A stretch of 64,000 nt of DNA from Saccharopolyspora flava (GTDB lineage Bacteria > Actinomycetota > Actinomycetes > Mycobacteriales > Pseudonocardiaceae), in NCBI RefSeq assembly GCF_900116135.1, contig NZ_FOZX01000004.1, positions 1 to 64,000 on the forward strand. The letters run 5' to 3'. Below, piece by piece: positions 45,633-55,009 of the stretch. The notes under the pieces were generated by a model, which worked only from the letters and a program-made list of their open reading frames with translations, was not told the DNA's origin and searched no databases. Both the position numbers and the translations under genes were made by a program. Position 1 is the stretch's first letter. Each line of letters begins with the position of its first letter.

Positions 45633-46511
45633 TCAGCCGGTCTTCGCCGCTTTGCGTTCCGCCCGCGCGACCGGCGAGCGGTCCGACAGCACCGCGGTGA
45701 TCCGGTCCAGGTAGACCGCGAGGATCACCACCGCCAGCCCGGCCTCGAAGCCCTGGCCGAGCTGCACCCGGGTCACCGCCTCGTAGATGTTGGTGCCCAG
45801 ACCGGGAGCGCCGACCATGCCCGCGATGACCACCATCGACAGCGACAGCATGATCACCTGGTTGATGCCCGCCATGATCGACGGCATGGCCAGCGGCAAC
45901 TGGATCCCGGTGAGGATCTGCCGCGTGGGCGCGCCGAAGGCCTCGCCGGCCTCGACCACCTTGGTGTCGACCTGCCGGATGCCCAGCTCGGTCAGCCGCA
46001 CGCCGGGCGGCAGCGAGAAGATCACCGTGGCGACCACGCCCGGCACCACGCCGATGTTGAAGAACACGATCACCGGCACCAGGTAGACGAAGGCCGGCAG
46101 GGTCTGCATGAGGTCCAGCACCGGCCGCACGACGCTGCTCACGTGCCGGTTGCGGGCGGCCAGCACCCCGACCGGGATGCCGATGATCACCGCCAGCACG
46201 CTGGAGACCAGCACCAGGCTCAGCGTCTCCATCGCGGGCCGGAACTCCTCGATGCTGACCATCAGCCCGAAACCGATCAGGCTGAACAGCGCGAAGCGCC
46301 AGCTGCGCAGCCACAGCGCCAGCGCGGTGAACACCAGCACCATCACCAGCGACGGCAGCCAGCTCAGCGCGAAGCTCAGGCCCGCCACGGCGGAGGAGAC
46401 CACCAGGTCGATGAAGTCGAAGAAGGGTCCGATGTTGTCGTTGAGCCATTCGACGACGGCGGTGAACCAGTCGCCGATCGGCACCCGCGGCAGCTGCGTG
46501 AGCGCGGTCAT
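45633..46511 (-). CDS. Glycine betaine/proline ABC importer permease
   Basis: 292-residue ProW/OpuAB permease with an N-terminal periplasmic segment then six or seven membrane helices. The EAA-like loop is VVEAGEAFGAPTRQILTGIQ, and PAFVYLVPVIVFFNIGVVPG is conserved in the family. ATG 46511 lies one base past the ATPase stop. Works with the flanking ATPase and lipoprotein. Confidence 0.93.
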   Translation of the reverse strand: MTALTQLPRVPIGDWFTAVVEWLNDNIGPFFDFIDLVVSSAVAGLSFALSWLPSLVMVLVFTALALWLRSWRFALFSLIGFGLMVSIEEFRPAMETLSLVLVSSVLAVIIGIPVGVLAARNRHVSSVVRPVLDLMQTLPAFVYLVPVIVFFNIGVVPGVVATVIFSLPPGVRLTELGIRQVDTKVVEAGEAFGAPTRQILTGIQLPLAMPSIMAGINQVIMLSLSMVVIAGMVGAPGLGTNIYEAVTRVQLGQGFEAGLAVVILAVYLDRITAVLSDRSPVARAERKAAKTG

Positions 46512-46512
46512 C

Positions 46513-47535
46513 TCAGGCCTCCTCGTACTCGACGCGATGGCTGAGCGCGGCGAACACCGCCTGCGGCGTGACCACCCCGATCACCCGCCGCTGGGCGTCG
46601 ACCACGGGCAGCGGCCCGTCCCGGCCGATCCGGTCGAACAGGTCCCGCAGCGGCGCGGTCGCCGCGACCGGTGCGACGCCGTCCGGGGCGGCCGCGCTGG
46701 GGTCGGCGATCGAGCCCGCGGTGAGCACCCGGCTGCGGTCGACGTCCTGGACGAACTCGGCCACGTAGTCGTCGGCGGGTTCGCTGAGGATCTGCTCGGA
46801 GTCACCGATCTGCACGATCCGGCCGGCCCGCATCACCGCGATCCGGTCGCCGAGGCGCATCGCCTCGTTGAGGTCGTGGGTGATGAAGATGATCGTCTTG
46901 CCGAGCTGGGCGTTGAGCTCCAGCAGCTGGTCCTGCATCTCGCGCTTGATCAGCGGGTCCAGGGCGCTGAACGCCTCGTCCATCAGCAGCACGTCGGTCT
47001 GGGCGGCCAGCGCCCGGGCGAGGCCGACGCGCTGGCGCATACCGCCGGAGAGCTGCTGCGGGTAGCGCTGCTCCCAGCCCTCGAGGCCGACCATGCCCAG
47101 CGCCTCGCGGGCGCGGTCGTTGATCTCGTCGGCGGGGGCGCCGCGGATCTGGAGGCCGTAGCCCGCGTTGTCGAGCACCGTGCGGTGCGGGAACAGCGCG
47201 AAGTGCTGGAAGACCATGCTCATCTTCTGCTGCCGCATCGTCCGCAGCTCCCGGCCGGACATCGCGGTGATGTCGGCGTCGTCGACGAACACCTTCCCGG
47301 AGGTGGGGGTGAGCAGCCCGTTGAGCATCCGGATCAGGGTCGACTTGCCCGAGCCGGACAGGCCCATGACGACGAAGGTCTCCCCTTCCCGGACCGAGAA
47401 CGAGGCGTCGACGACCGCGGCCGTGGTCCCCTCGGGCAGATCCGCTGAGTCGGTGCCCTCGTCGAGTCGGCGGACCTGCTCGGTGGGTTGCGGGCCGAAG
47501 ATCTTGTAGAGCCGTTCCACGCGTACCGAAGTCAC
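46513..47535 (-). CDS. Glycine betaine/proline ABC importer ATPase
   Basis: 340-residue ProV/OpuAA ATPase. The N-terminus RVERLYKIFG is typical; Walker A GLSGSGKSTLI, Q-loop VFQHFALFPH, signature LSGGMRQRVGLA, Walker B VLLMDEAFSALDP and HDLNEAMRLGD follow. The C-terminal region (about 250-335) is CBS-like (LPVVDAQRRVIGVVTPQAVF), the ionic-strength sensor in OpuA. GTG 47535 is supported by GGAGG; longer in-frame readings reach into the low-GC upstream region. Confidence 0.93.
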   Translation of the reverse strand: MTSVRVERLYKIFGPQPTEQVRRLDEGTDSADLPEGTTAAVVDASFSVREGETFVVMGLSGSGKSTLIRMLNGLLTPTSGKVFVDDADITAMSGRELRTMRQQKMSMVFQHFALFPHRTVLDNAGYGLQIRGAPADEINDRAREALGMVGLEGWEQRYPQQLSGGMRQRVGLARALAAQTDVLLMDEAFSALDPLIKREMQDQLLELNAQLGKTIIFITHDLNEAMRLGDRIAVMRAGRIVQIGDSEQILSEPADDYVAEFVQDVDRSRVLTAGSIADPSAAAPDGVAPVAATAPLRDLFDRIGRDGPLPVVDAQRRVIGVVTPQAVFAALSHRVEYEEA

Positions 47536-48053
47536 CGATCGCCTCCACCTGTGCACGGATCCGGAGATCCCGATTCCGACGACGATCGAACTGAATCGGA
47601 GGAATTGTTCGAGCATCCGGATCGCGGTCCGCCGGCCCTGTCCGGGAATTCGTTTCCGCTCCCTTTCGGCGGTGATCGATCATACGAGCCGTTTCGCCGA
47701 TGTCCACCCGTTCAGGTGAAGATCCGATTGCGATCGTCCGAGTCCGCATGGTCGATGCGCAGGGGTTTTCGATCTTCCAGAACGCCGTTGAACTGGGAGA
47801 TCGCTCTATTCGGAGCGCCCTTCTCCGCTTTCCTCCCCACTGGCGTGCATCGATTTTTAGGCCGCTCCGGTCCGCTTGTCCACTGCGCGAATTCGATCTT
47901 GCAATCGGATATTCGTGCGGAAACGGAAATTGATTTCCGGAATGCGCAGGACCGGGTGCGACTCTGGAATAGGTCTCGACCATCTCAGGATGTGATACGG
48001 GCGATGGTCCACATGGCGGCACCGCCTCCGCGCGGACGTTTAAGGTCGGATGC
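47536..48053. promoter_or_regulatory. AT-richer intergenic region between betaine importer and mshC
   Basis: About 520 bp separating divergent genes. Base composition is visibly less GC-rich than coding DNA here (for example 47840-47960). It should contain the osmoresponsive promoter of the importer and the mshC promoter. I found no convincing ORF, RNA gene or repeat-family member; short reading frames such as 47700-47933 lack family features. Confidence 0.45.
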
Positions 48054-49292
48054 ATGCAACCCTGGTCATCGGTCTCCGTCCCCAAGGTGGAAGGCACCCC
48101 GCGCCCACTCCAGCTCTTCGACACCTCCGCCGCCGAGGTCCGGCCCACCGCGCCCGGGCCCGAGGCGCGGATGTACGTCTGCGGGATCACCCCGTACGAC
48201 GCGACCCACCTCGGCCACGCCGCGACCTACCTGGCGTTCGACCTCATCCACCGGGTCTGGCTGGACAACGGTCACCAGGTCCACTACGTGCAGAACGTCA
48301 CCGACATCGACGACCCGCTGCTGGAGCGGGCCGAGCGGGACAACGAGGACTGGGTGGTGCTCGCGATGCGCGAGACCGCGCTGTTCCGCGAGGACATGGA
48401 GGCGCTGCGGGTGCTGCCGCCCGCCGACTTCATCGGCGCGGTCGAGTCCATCCCGGAGATCGTCGAGGCCGTCGGCAAGCTGCTGGCCTCCGGTGCCGCC
48501 TACCGGGCCGACGACCCCGAGTACCCCGACATCTACTTCCGGCACCAGGCCACCGGCCGGTTCGGCTCCGAGTCGAACTACGACGAGGCCACCATGAACA
48601 CCTTCTTCGCCGAGCGCGGCGGGGACCCGGACCGGGCGGGCAAGGAGCACCCGCTGGACGCGCTGCTGTGGCGGATGGCGCGGCCCGGCGAACCGTCCTG
48701 GGACTCCGAGCTCGGCGCCGGCCGCCCCGGCTGGCACCTGGAGTGCTCGGTGATCGCGCTGAACCGCCTGGGTCTGGGCTTCGACGTGCAGGGCGGCGGC
48801 TCGGACCTGATCTTCCCGCACCACGAGTTCAGCGCCGCGCACGCCGAGGCGCTCTCCGGCGAGTTCCCGTTCGCCCAGCACTACGTGCACTCCGGCATGA
48901 TCGGGCTCGACGGCGAGAAGATGTCGAAGTCGCGCGGCAACCTGGTGTTCGTCTCGCGGCTGCGCGGCGACCGGGTGGACCCGATGGCGATCCGGCTGGC
49001 GCTGCTCGACGGCCACTACCGCGAGGACCGGTCCTGGACCGCGGATGCGCTCACCGCGGGCGCGGCCCGGCTGTCGCGCTGGCGCGAGGCGGTGGCGCTG
49101 AGCTCCGGTCCGGCGGCGGCCGAGGCGATCGCGGGGCTGCGCGAGGCGCTGTCGAACGACCTGGACGCCCCGGGCGCGCTGCGCGCGATCGACGCCTGGG
49201 TGGAGGCCGCGCTGGTGTCCGGCGGCGACGACGCGGGCGCTCCGGGCGCGATCCGCACGGCGGTCGACGCGCTGCTGGGCGTCGAGCTCTAA
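48054..49292 (+). CDS. mshC: L-cysteine:GlcN-Ins ligase (mycothiol synthesis)
   Basis: 412-residue cysteinyl-tRNA-synthetase-like ligase that joins cysteine to glucosaminyl-inositol in mycothiol biosynthesis. The Cys-binding/HIGH segment is [25 protein letters not shown] is intact in [12 protein letters not shown]. Zn ligands include Cys 43-region and ECSV with the PHHE motif. It is shorter than CysS and lacks the anticodon-binding domain, separating MshC from true synthetases. ATG 48054 is the start. A perfect-stem terminator follows. Confidence 0.95.
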   Translation: MQPWSSVSVPKVEGTPRPLQLFDTSAAEVRPTAPGPEARMYVCGITPYDATHLGHAATYLAFDLIHRVWLDNGHQVHYVQNVTDIDDPLLERAERDNEDWVVLAMRETALFREDMEALRVLPPADFIGAVESIPEIVEAVGKLLASGAAYRADDPEYPDIYFRHQATGRFGSESNYDEATMNTFFAERGGDPDRAGKEHPLDALLWRMARPGEPSWDSELGAGRPGWHLECSVIALNRLGLGFDVQGGGSDLIFPHHEFSAAHAEALSGEFPFAQHYVHSGMIGLDGEKMSKSRGNLVFVSRLRGDRVDPMAIRLALLDGHYREDRSWTADALTAGAARLSRWREAVALSSGPAAAEAIAGLREALSNDLDAPGALRAIDAWVEAALVSGGDDAGAPGAIRTAVDALLGVEL

Positions 49293-49304
49293 CACCGCGA
49301 CCGC

Positions 49305-49346
49305 GACGAAGGGTGACCGGGAGTTCCGCTCCCGGTCACCCTCGTC
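49305..49346 (+). terminator. Terminator after mshC
   Basis: GGGTGACCGGGAG (49311-49323) pairs perfectly with CTCCCGGTCACCC (49329-49341), loop TTCCG. The stem extends outwards with GACGA/TCGTC after a single bulged A, giving 18 paired bases in all. Confidence 0.92.
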
Positions 49347-49539
49347 GTCTTCCGGCAAAAACGGCAAGTGAGCAGCGACGGAACATCACGCTGCGCTTGA
49401 TCAAAACGAGTTCCGCTCTCCCTCGACACGCCCGAACGGGTTTGATTTGATCATCGCGTCATCACGGGGAGCGACGACTTTTCGAGGATCGTTCCCCATT
49501 TGCCCGAACACGGGGAACTCGAAAGGTGGTCGGGGAGAT

Positions 49540-50769
49540 ATGCGGAAGGTCCTGATCGTCGGGGCCGGGCAGTCGGGCCTGCAGCTGGCGCTCACCCTGC
49601 AGGCCGAGCAGTACGACGTCACGGTGGTCTCGGCGCAGACGCCCGAGCAGATCCGCGCCGGACGCGTCCTGTCGACGCAGTCGATGTACTACCAGACGCT
49701 GGAGATCGAGAGACGGCACGGGCTCGGCCTGTGGGACGACACCGCGCCCCACCTCACCGGGCTGCGCGTGTCGGTGGCCGGACCCGACGGGGAGCGCGCC
49801 ATCGACTGGACGGCGCCGCTGAAGGACTACGCGCTGTCGATCGACCAGCGCGTGAAGATGCCCGCCTGGATGGAGCTGTTCGCCGAGCGCGGCGGCACGA
49901 TCGTGCACCGGGCGCTCACCACGACCGAGCTCGACGAGATGGCCGCCGACCACGACCTCGTGGTGGTCGCCGCGGGCAAGGGCGAGCTGGCCGCGCTGTT
50001 CGAGCGCAACCCCAAGCGCTCGCCCTACACCGAGCCGCAGCGCGCGCTCTCGGTCGCCTACGTGCGGGGAACGCCCGGTGACCGCGAGGACTCCTCGGCC
50101 GCCCGCTTCAACGCGCTCGCCGAAGTCGGGGAGGTCATCAGCTACCCCGGGCTCACCCTCGACGGCCCCTGCGAGATGCTGCTGCTGGAAGGCGTCCCGG
50201 GCGGTCCGCTGGACGCCTTCGGCGACCGCCCCGAGCCGCAGCAGCAGTGGGAGCGGATGCTCGGCCTGCTGCGCGAGCACTGCCCGTGGGAGCACGAGCG
50301 CTTCGCCGCCGCCGAGCTCACCGACGCCGGCGCGACCCTCGCCGGGGCCGTGACGCCGCAGGTCAGCGAGCCGATCGGGCAGCTGCCCTCCGGTCGTCTC
50401 GTGCTCGGCATCGGCGACAGCGTGGTGCTCAACGACCCCGTCACCGGGCAGGGCGCCAACGCCGCCTGCCACGCCGCCCAGATCTACCTGGAGCGCATCG
50501 TCGAGCGCGGCGACGGCGCCTTCGACTGGGACTGGATGCAGGGCACCTTCGACCGCTACTGGGACGTCGCCCAGCACATCACCACCTGGGCCAACGCCGC
50601 CCTGCAGCCGCCGCCCCCGCACGTCCTCGACATCTTCGGCGCGGCCATGAAGCTGCCCGAGGTCGGCGAGCGCTTCGCCGACGGCTTCGCCAACCCGGAC
50701 GACATGACCACCTGGTTCCTCGACCCCGAAGCCTCAGAGGCCTTCATCGCCCGCTGCGCAGCAGCCTGA
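49540..50769 (+). CDS. Styrene-monooxygenase-like FAD oxygenase
   Basis: 409-residue flavoprotein of the styrene/indole monooxygenase (StyA-like) group E family. The N-terminal fold is VLIVGAGQSGLQLALTLQAE; substrate-domain landmarks include STQSMYYQTLEIER and DQRVKMPAWMELF; the second FAD motif is LVLGIGDSVVLNDPVTGQGAN. StyA enzymes need a separate flavin reductase (StyB); none is encoded here. ATG 49540 with GGGGAG is chosen over upstream in-frame codons. It is followed after 21 bp by repeat family C. Substrate unknown. Confidence 0.86.
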   Translation: MRKVLIVGAGQSGLQLALTLQAEQYDVTVVSAQTPEQIRAGRVLSTQSMYYQTLEIERRHGLGLWDDTAPHLTGLRVSVAGPDGERAIDWTAPLKDYALSIDQRVKMPAWMELFAERGGTIVHRALTTTELDEMAADHDLVVVAAGKGELAALFERNPKRSPYTEPQRALSVAYVRGTPGDREDSSAARFNALAEVGEVISYPGLTLDGPCEMLLLEGVPGGPLDAFGDRPEPQQQWERMLGLLREHCPWEHERFAAAELTDAGATLAGAVTPQVSEPIGQLPSGRLVLGIGDSVVLNDPVTGQGANAACHAAQIYLERIVERGDGAFDWDWMQGTFDRYWDVAQHITTWANAALQPPPPHVLDIFGAAMKLPEVGERFADGFANPDDMTTWFLDPEASEAFIARCAAA

Positions 50770-50790
50770 CCTGCGCACCAACCCCCTGAG

Positions 50791-50887
50791 GTCAAAAACC
50801 GCAGTTTTCGTCGCGTCGAAAACCGCGGTTTTTGACCGGTCGAATACCGCAGGATTTGACCGGTCGAAAACTGCGGTATTCGACCGG
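50791..50887. repeat. Family C array: four 24-bp palindromic units (locus 1)
   Basis: Four head-to-tail 24-bp units start at 50791, 50815, 50839 and 50863. The consensus is near GTCRAAAACCGCGGTTTTYGAC plus a CG linker, so each unit is itself a palindrome and each junction (GACCGGTC) is another. It lies between the stops of the styA-like and convergent PAC2 genes. A second array is at 61561. Confidence 0.94.
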
Positions 50888-50903
50888 GGGACGGAGGACG
50901 GGG

Positions 50904-51803
50904 TCAGCCCGGGCCGGGGCCGAGAGGGCCCTTGCCGCCGGGGCCGCGGCGGCGGAGGTAGCGCTCGAACTCGGCCGCGATGGCGTCGCCGCTGGCCTCG
51001 GTGAGGCGGACCTCGGCGTCACCGCGCTCCTCGAGGGCGCGGACGTAGTTGCGGACGTCCTCGTCCTCCTCGGCCATCTCGCTGACCGTCTCCTCCCACT
51101 CCTCGGCCTGGTCGGGCAGGTTGCCGAGCGGGACCTCGACGTCGAGCGCCTCCTCGACCCGGTGCAGCAGCGCCAGCGTGGCCTTCGGCGACGGCGGCTG
51201 CGAGACGTAGTGCGGCACCGCCGCCCAGAACGAGATCGCCGGGATGCCCGCCTGCACGCACGCGTCCTGGAAGATCCCCACGATCCCCGTCGGCCCCTCG
51301 TAGCGGGTCCGCTCCAGGCCGAAGGTCTCCGCCGACTCCGCGTCGTAGGCCGTGCCGCTGACCGGCACCGGACGGGTGTGCGGCGCGTCGGCCAGCAGCG
51401 CGCCCAGCGTCACCACCGTGCGCGCCCCCAGCTTCTCGATCTGCTCGACCAGCTCCGCGGAGAACGCCCGCCACCGCATGTTCGGCTCGATGCCGTGGAT
51501 GAGGATCACGTCGTGCTCGGCCCCCGGCGGGCGGCACACCGTCAGCCGCGTCGTCGGCCAGGTGACCTGGCGGGTGATGCCGTCGACCAGCTTGACCGTC
51601 GGACGCGTGACCTGGAAGTCGTAGTAGGGGTCCGGGTCGATCTCGCTGAGCGACTCGGCGTCCCAGATGAGCTGCAGGTGCTCGATCGCGGAGCTGGCTG
51701 CGTCCCCGGCGTCGTTCCATCCTTCGAACGCGCAAACCACGATCGGGTCCGTCAACCGCGGCAGGTCGGCGTTCGGTTCAGGCGTCTGTTCGCGATCGGT
51801 CAC
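50904..51803 (-). CDS. PAC2 family protein
   Basis: 299-residue PAC2 (proteasome assembly chaperone 2-like) family protein, Rv2125-like by synteny. N-terminal DPIVVCAFEGWNDAGDAASS is the family hallmark; an alpha/beta core has DVILIHGIEPNMRWRAFSAE and VTLGALLADAPHTRPVPVSG. The C-terminus is Gly/Pro rich (GPGGKGPLGPGPG). A link with the proteasome is tempting because mpa lies 12 kb away, but bacterial PAC2 function is unproven. GTG 51803 is the start. Confidence 0.9.
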   Translation of the reverse strand: MTDREQTPEPNADLPRLTDPIVVCAFEGWNDAGDAASSAIEHLQLIWDAESLSEIDPDPYYDFQVTRPTVKLVDGITRQVTWPTTRLTVCRPPGAEHDVILIHGIEPNMRWRAFSAELVEQIEKLGARTVVTLGALLADAPHTRPVPVSGTAYDAESAETFGLERTRYEGPTGIVGIFQDACVQAGIPAISFWAAVPHYVSQPPSPKATLALLHRVEEALDVEVPLGNLPDQAEEWEETVSEMAEEDEDVRNYVRALEERGDAEVRLTEASGDAIAAEFERYLRRRGPGGKGPLGPGPG

Positions 51804-51913
51804 CGCGCAAGCCTATCGCTTGGTGGTGGTCCCGTCGCTTGCCTGACCGGAGGGTCGGTTTGACGGTTCGGATTCCTGGTCCGAGGCTGGGCTGACCAGT
51901 CTGTTCGGGGCAG

Positions 51914-54244
51914 GTGGCCGTGGATCAGAGCCCGTCGGAGGCGAGTGGCGCGAGCGGTGTGTCGCCGCGGTCGCGGTTGCGGCTGTCCATCGGCAGGCAC
52001 CCCCGCGACCTGGGAAAACTCGGTGTCGTCGGTGGTCTGCTGGCGTTGAGCGCGCTGCTGGCCCTGGTCCCGGCCAACCCGGTCGAGGTCGCTGTTCACC
52101 AACAGCTGATCGCGCTCCCGCGCGTCGTCGAACCCGTGTGGGTGGTGCTCACCTGGATCGGCTCGTGGGCGGGCATCCTCGGCGTGGTCGTGGTGACCTC
52201 CTACCTCGGCTGGGTCCGGGTGGCGCTGCTGTGCGGCGGTTCCGGCGCCGTGACCTGGGTCGTCGCGATGCTGATGCACCAGCTGCTGGGCAGGCCCTTC
52301 CCGTCCGCGGCGGTCGCGGTGGTCACGGTGCTGGCCGTGGTCGCCACCCCGTACTTCGGACGCGTCGCCCGCTACGCCGGGTGGGGCCTGGTGCTGCTGA
52401 CCGGCATCGCCGTGGTGCACCTGGACCTGCACCTGCCGCTGGGCGCGGTCGGCGGCGCGCTGCTCGGCTGGGGCGTGGGGCTGCTGTGCCACGTGGTGTG
52501 GGGCGCGCCCGGCCGCCGGGTCTCCCAGCTGGTGATCTTCGACGAGCTGGAGCGCGCCGGGCTCGCGCCGGTGTCCATCACCGCGCTGCGGCACCGGCTG
52601 CTGCAACCCCGCGAACTCGCCGTGACCACCGTCGACGGGCCTCCGCTGCGGGTGAAGGTGGTGCGCAGGCTCAGCCGCCGGGCCGGTGGCTGGTACAAGC
52701 TCAAGCGGCTGCTGATGCTGCTCGACGTGCAGGACGAGCCGAGCCTGTCCACCCCGCACCACGAGATCGAGCACGAGGCCTACGCCGCGCTGCTCGCCGC
52801 CCGCGCCGGCGTCCGCACCCCCGAGGTCGTGCTGGCCTGCGACGTCCCCTACGCGCCCGCGCTGCTGGTGATGCGCGAGGTCGCGGGCAGGCGGCTGACC
52901 GAGCTGGAGCCCGGCGAGATCGACGACGCGCTGCTGGCCGGGGTGTGGCAGCAGGTGGCGCTGCTGGCCGAGGCCCGCATCGCCCACCACGACCTGCGCG
53001 CCAAGAACATCCTCGTCGACGAGCGCGGACGCCCGTGGCTGCTGTCGTTCACCTTCAGCCACCCCGGCGCCGACGAGGCCCGCTGCGCCCAGGACCTCGC
53101 CGAAGCGCTGGTGTCCATCGCCGCGCTGGTGGGTGCCGAACGGGCCGTGACCAGCGCGATCGCCGCGCTGCCCGTCGAATCGCTGGCCGCCGCGCTGCGC
53201 GCGCTGGTGCCGCTGTCGCTGCCGCGCCGCATCCGCACCCAGGCCCAGCGGGGCCGCTACTTCCTGGCCGAGCTGCGCGAGACCCTCGCCGACCGCCTCG
53301 GCCTGCCCATCCCCGGCTTCCGCTCCCCGGTCCGTCCCGGCACCGTGGTCGGGCTGCTGCTCATCGGCGCCGCCGTCTACCTGCTCATCCCCGAGCTGTC
53401 CGACACGCGCGAGGTCGCCGAAGCCCTGCGGCACGCGCACTGGGGCTGGCTGGTGGTGGCGGTGCTGACCGGCTTCGTCTCCATCGTGCTCGCGTCGATC
53501 TCGGTGCAGGGCTCCAGCCGCATCCCGCTGCCGTTCTGGCCGACCCTGCAGGTCCAGATCGCCGCCGCGTTCACCGGCCGCACCACGCCCGGCGGCGCCG
53601 GATTCTTCGGCATCAACGTCGTCTACCTGGAACGACGCGGGCTGCGCAGGCCGCTGGCGGTCGGGGCGACGCTGCTCAACCAGGCCGGGACCGGGGCGGT
53701 GGCGGTCGTGGTGGCGGTGATCGGCGTGTTCGCCGTCGGCCTGTCCGGGACCTTCACGCACCTGACGCTGCCCGGCTGGCAGCTGCTCGTCGCCGCTGGA
53801 GCGCTCGTGGTGCTCGCCGTGCTGGTGCTGCTGGCGCCGCCGGTGCGCCGCAAGGTGATGCCCTCGCTGCGGGAGGTCACCCGGGAACTGCTGGACACGC
53901 TGCGGCACCCGGTCCGCGCGCTGCAGCTGTTCGGCGGGGCGCTGGGCTACCTGATCGTCTCCGGCCTCGGGCTGGCGGCGTCGCTGGCCGCGCTGCACCC
54001 GCACTTCTCCTGGACCGCGGTGACCATCGTGTTCGTCATCGGCAACACCCTCGGCCACCTGGTGCCCTCGCCCGGCGGGCTCGGCGCCGTCGAAGCCGTG
54101 CTGCTGGCCGGGCTGGGCGCGATGGGCGTGCCGCCGACCGCCGCGATCGCCGCCGTGCTGCTGTCGCGGGTGCTCACCTACTGGCTGCCGGTGCTGCCCG
54201 GCATCCTCATGTTCCGCTACCTGCAACACCGGGATGTGATCTGA
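51914..54244 (+). CDS. Composite membrane protein: kinase-like domain plus flippase-like domain
   Basis: 776-residue membrane protein. An N-terminal block (about 30-200) has five or so membrane helices, with a PAP2-like flavour. A soluble domain (about 215-460) has protein-kinase/RIO-like loops: the catalytic loop IAHHDLRAKNILVDERGRPW is present but the DFG position reads SFTFS. The C-terminal block (about 470-770) has seven helices of the LPG-synthase/flippase (TIGR00374-type) family, with RTTPGGAGFFGINVVYLERR and VPSPGGLGAVEAVLLAG. A role in lipid-linked envelope metabolism is likely, but no function is established. GTG 51914 is used; GTG 51920 is close by. Confidence 0.82.
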   Translation: MAVDQSPSEASGASGVSPRSRLRLSIGRHPRDLGKLGVVGGLLALSALLALVPANPVEVAVHQQLIALPRVVEPVWVVLTWIGSWAGILGVVVVTSYLGWVRVALLCGGSGAVTWVVAMLMHQLLGRPFPSAAVAVVTVLAVVATPYFGRVARYAGWGLVLLTGIAVVHLDLHLPLGAVGGALLGWGVGLLCHVVWGAPGRRVSQLVIFDELERAGLAPVSITALRHRLLQPRELAVTTVDGPPLRVKVVRRLSRRAGGWYKLKRLLMLLDVQDEPSLSTPHHEIEHEAYAALLAARAGVRTPEVVLACDVPYAPALLVMREVAGRRLTELEPGEIDDALLAGVWQQVALLAEARIAHHDLRAKNILVDERGRPWLLSFTFSHPGADEARCAQDLAEALVSIAALVGAERAVTSAIAALPVESLAAALRALVPLSLPRRIRTQAQRGRYFLAELRETLADRLGLPIPGFRSPVRPGTVVGLLLIGAAVYLLIPELSDTREVAEALRHAHWGWLVVAVLTGFVSIVLASISVQGSSRIPLPFWPTLQVQIAAAFTGRTTPGGAGFFGINVVYLERRGLRRPLAVGATLLNQAGTGAVAVVVAVIGVFAVGLSGTFTHLTLPGWQLLVAAGALVVLAVLVLLAPPVRRKVMPSLREVTRELLDTLRHPVRALQLFGGALGYLIVSGLGLAASLAALHPHFSWTAVTIVFVIGNTLGHLVPSPGGLGAVEAVLLAGLGAMGVPPTAAIAAVLLSRVLTYWLPVLPGILMFRYLQHRDVI

Positions 54245-54337
54245 GAGTCCTTCGGTGGGAATCGGTACAGATGGTCGTGTGTACTGGTGGACGGCCCTGT
54301 CCCGCCTCTTCCCACCTCTGCGAACGGAGTGTTCCGC

Positions 54338-55009
54338 GTGGCCCAGCCCGCAGCCGTGCTGTTCGACATGGACGGCACGCTCGTCGATTCCGAGAAGCTC
54401 TGGACCATCGCGCTCGACGACTACGCAGCGCACCGCGGAGGCCGCCTCTCGCAGGCGGTTCGCGAGGAGATGGTCGGCTCCAACATGACCCGCAGCATGC
54501 GGCTGCTGCTGGTGGACCTGGGCCTGCCCGACGGCAACTCCGACATCGCCACCGCCGCCAGCTGGGTCGCGCGCCGGATGACCGAGCTGTTCGGCGAAGG
54601 CCTGCCGTGGCGGCCGGGCGCGCAGGAGGCGCTGCGCCGGGCCAAGGAGCTGGGCCTGCGCACCGCGCTGGTGACCTCCACGATCCGCCCGCTCACCGAC
54701 CTGGCGCTGGACACCCTCGGGCACGAGTCCTTCGACGTCACGGTGTGCGGCGACGAGGTCGACGGCAAGAACAAGCCGGACCCTGAGCCCTACCTCAAGG
54801 CCGCGCGGCTGCTCGGCGTCGACCCCGCCGACTGCGTGGCCGTCGAGGACTCGCCGACCGGGGTCGCCTCCGCCGAGGCCGCGGGCTGCGTCGTGCTGGC
54901 CGTCCCGTGCGAGGTCCCGCTGGAGGAGGGCCCGCGCCGGACGCTGCGCGACTCGCTCGCCGAGGTCGACTTCGCCGAGCTCGGCGAGCTGTTCACCCGG
55001 GCGGCGTGA
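54338..55009 (+). CDS. HAD-family hydrolase (phosphatase-like)
   Basis: 223-residue HAD subfamily IA hydrolase. Motif I FDMDGTLVDSE, motif II Thr in ALVTST, motif III Lys in GKNKPDPEPY and motif IV VAVEDSPTGVASAEAAG are intact; cap domain lies between motif I and II. GTG 54338 has GGAG upstream with good spacing. Its stop overlaps the next gene's GTG, so it is coupled with the homoserine-dehydrogenase-like gene; a metabolite phosphatase for that pathway is possible, but unproven. Confidence 0.88.
   Translation: MAQPAAVLFDMDGTLVDSEKLWTIALDDYAAHRGGRLSQAVREEMVGSNMTRSMRLLLVDLGLPDGNSDIATAASWVARRMTELFGEGLPWRPGAQEALRRAKELGLRTALVTSTIRPLTDLALDTLGHESFDVTVCGDEVDGKNKPDPEPYLKAARLLGVDPADCVAVEDSPTGVASAEAAGCVVLAVPCEVPLEEGPRRTLRDSLAEVDFAELGELFTRAA

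Noticed and set aside
44713..46449. Long minus-strand frame fusing the betaine permease region to the binding protein
   Set aside because: The upstream portion is out of frame with the real permease; the binding protein has a clear signal peptide and ATG at 45603.
47700..47933. Small gene in the gap between the betaine importer and mshC
   Set aside because: 77-codon frame without recognisable features or a ribosome site, and in a low-GC stretch unlike local coding DNA.
51800..54724. 974-codon open frame on the minus strand
   Set aside because: It is antisense to the kinase/flippase gene; composition (His/Gln/Arg/Gly/Ala runs) is that of a high-GC shadow frame, and the plus strand has clear family motifs.
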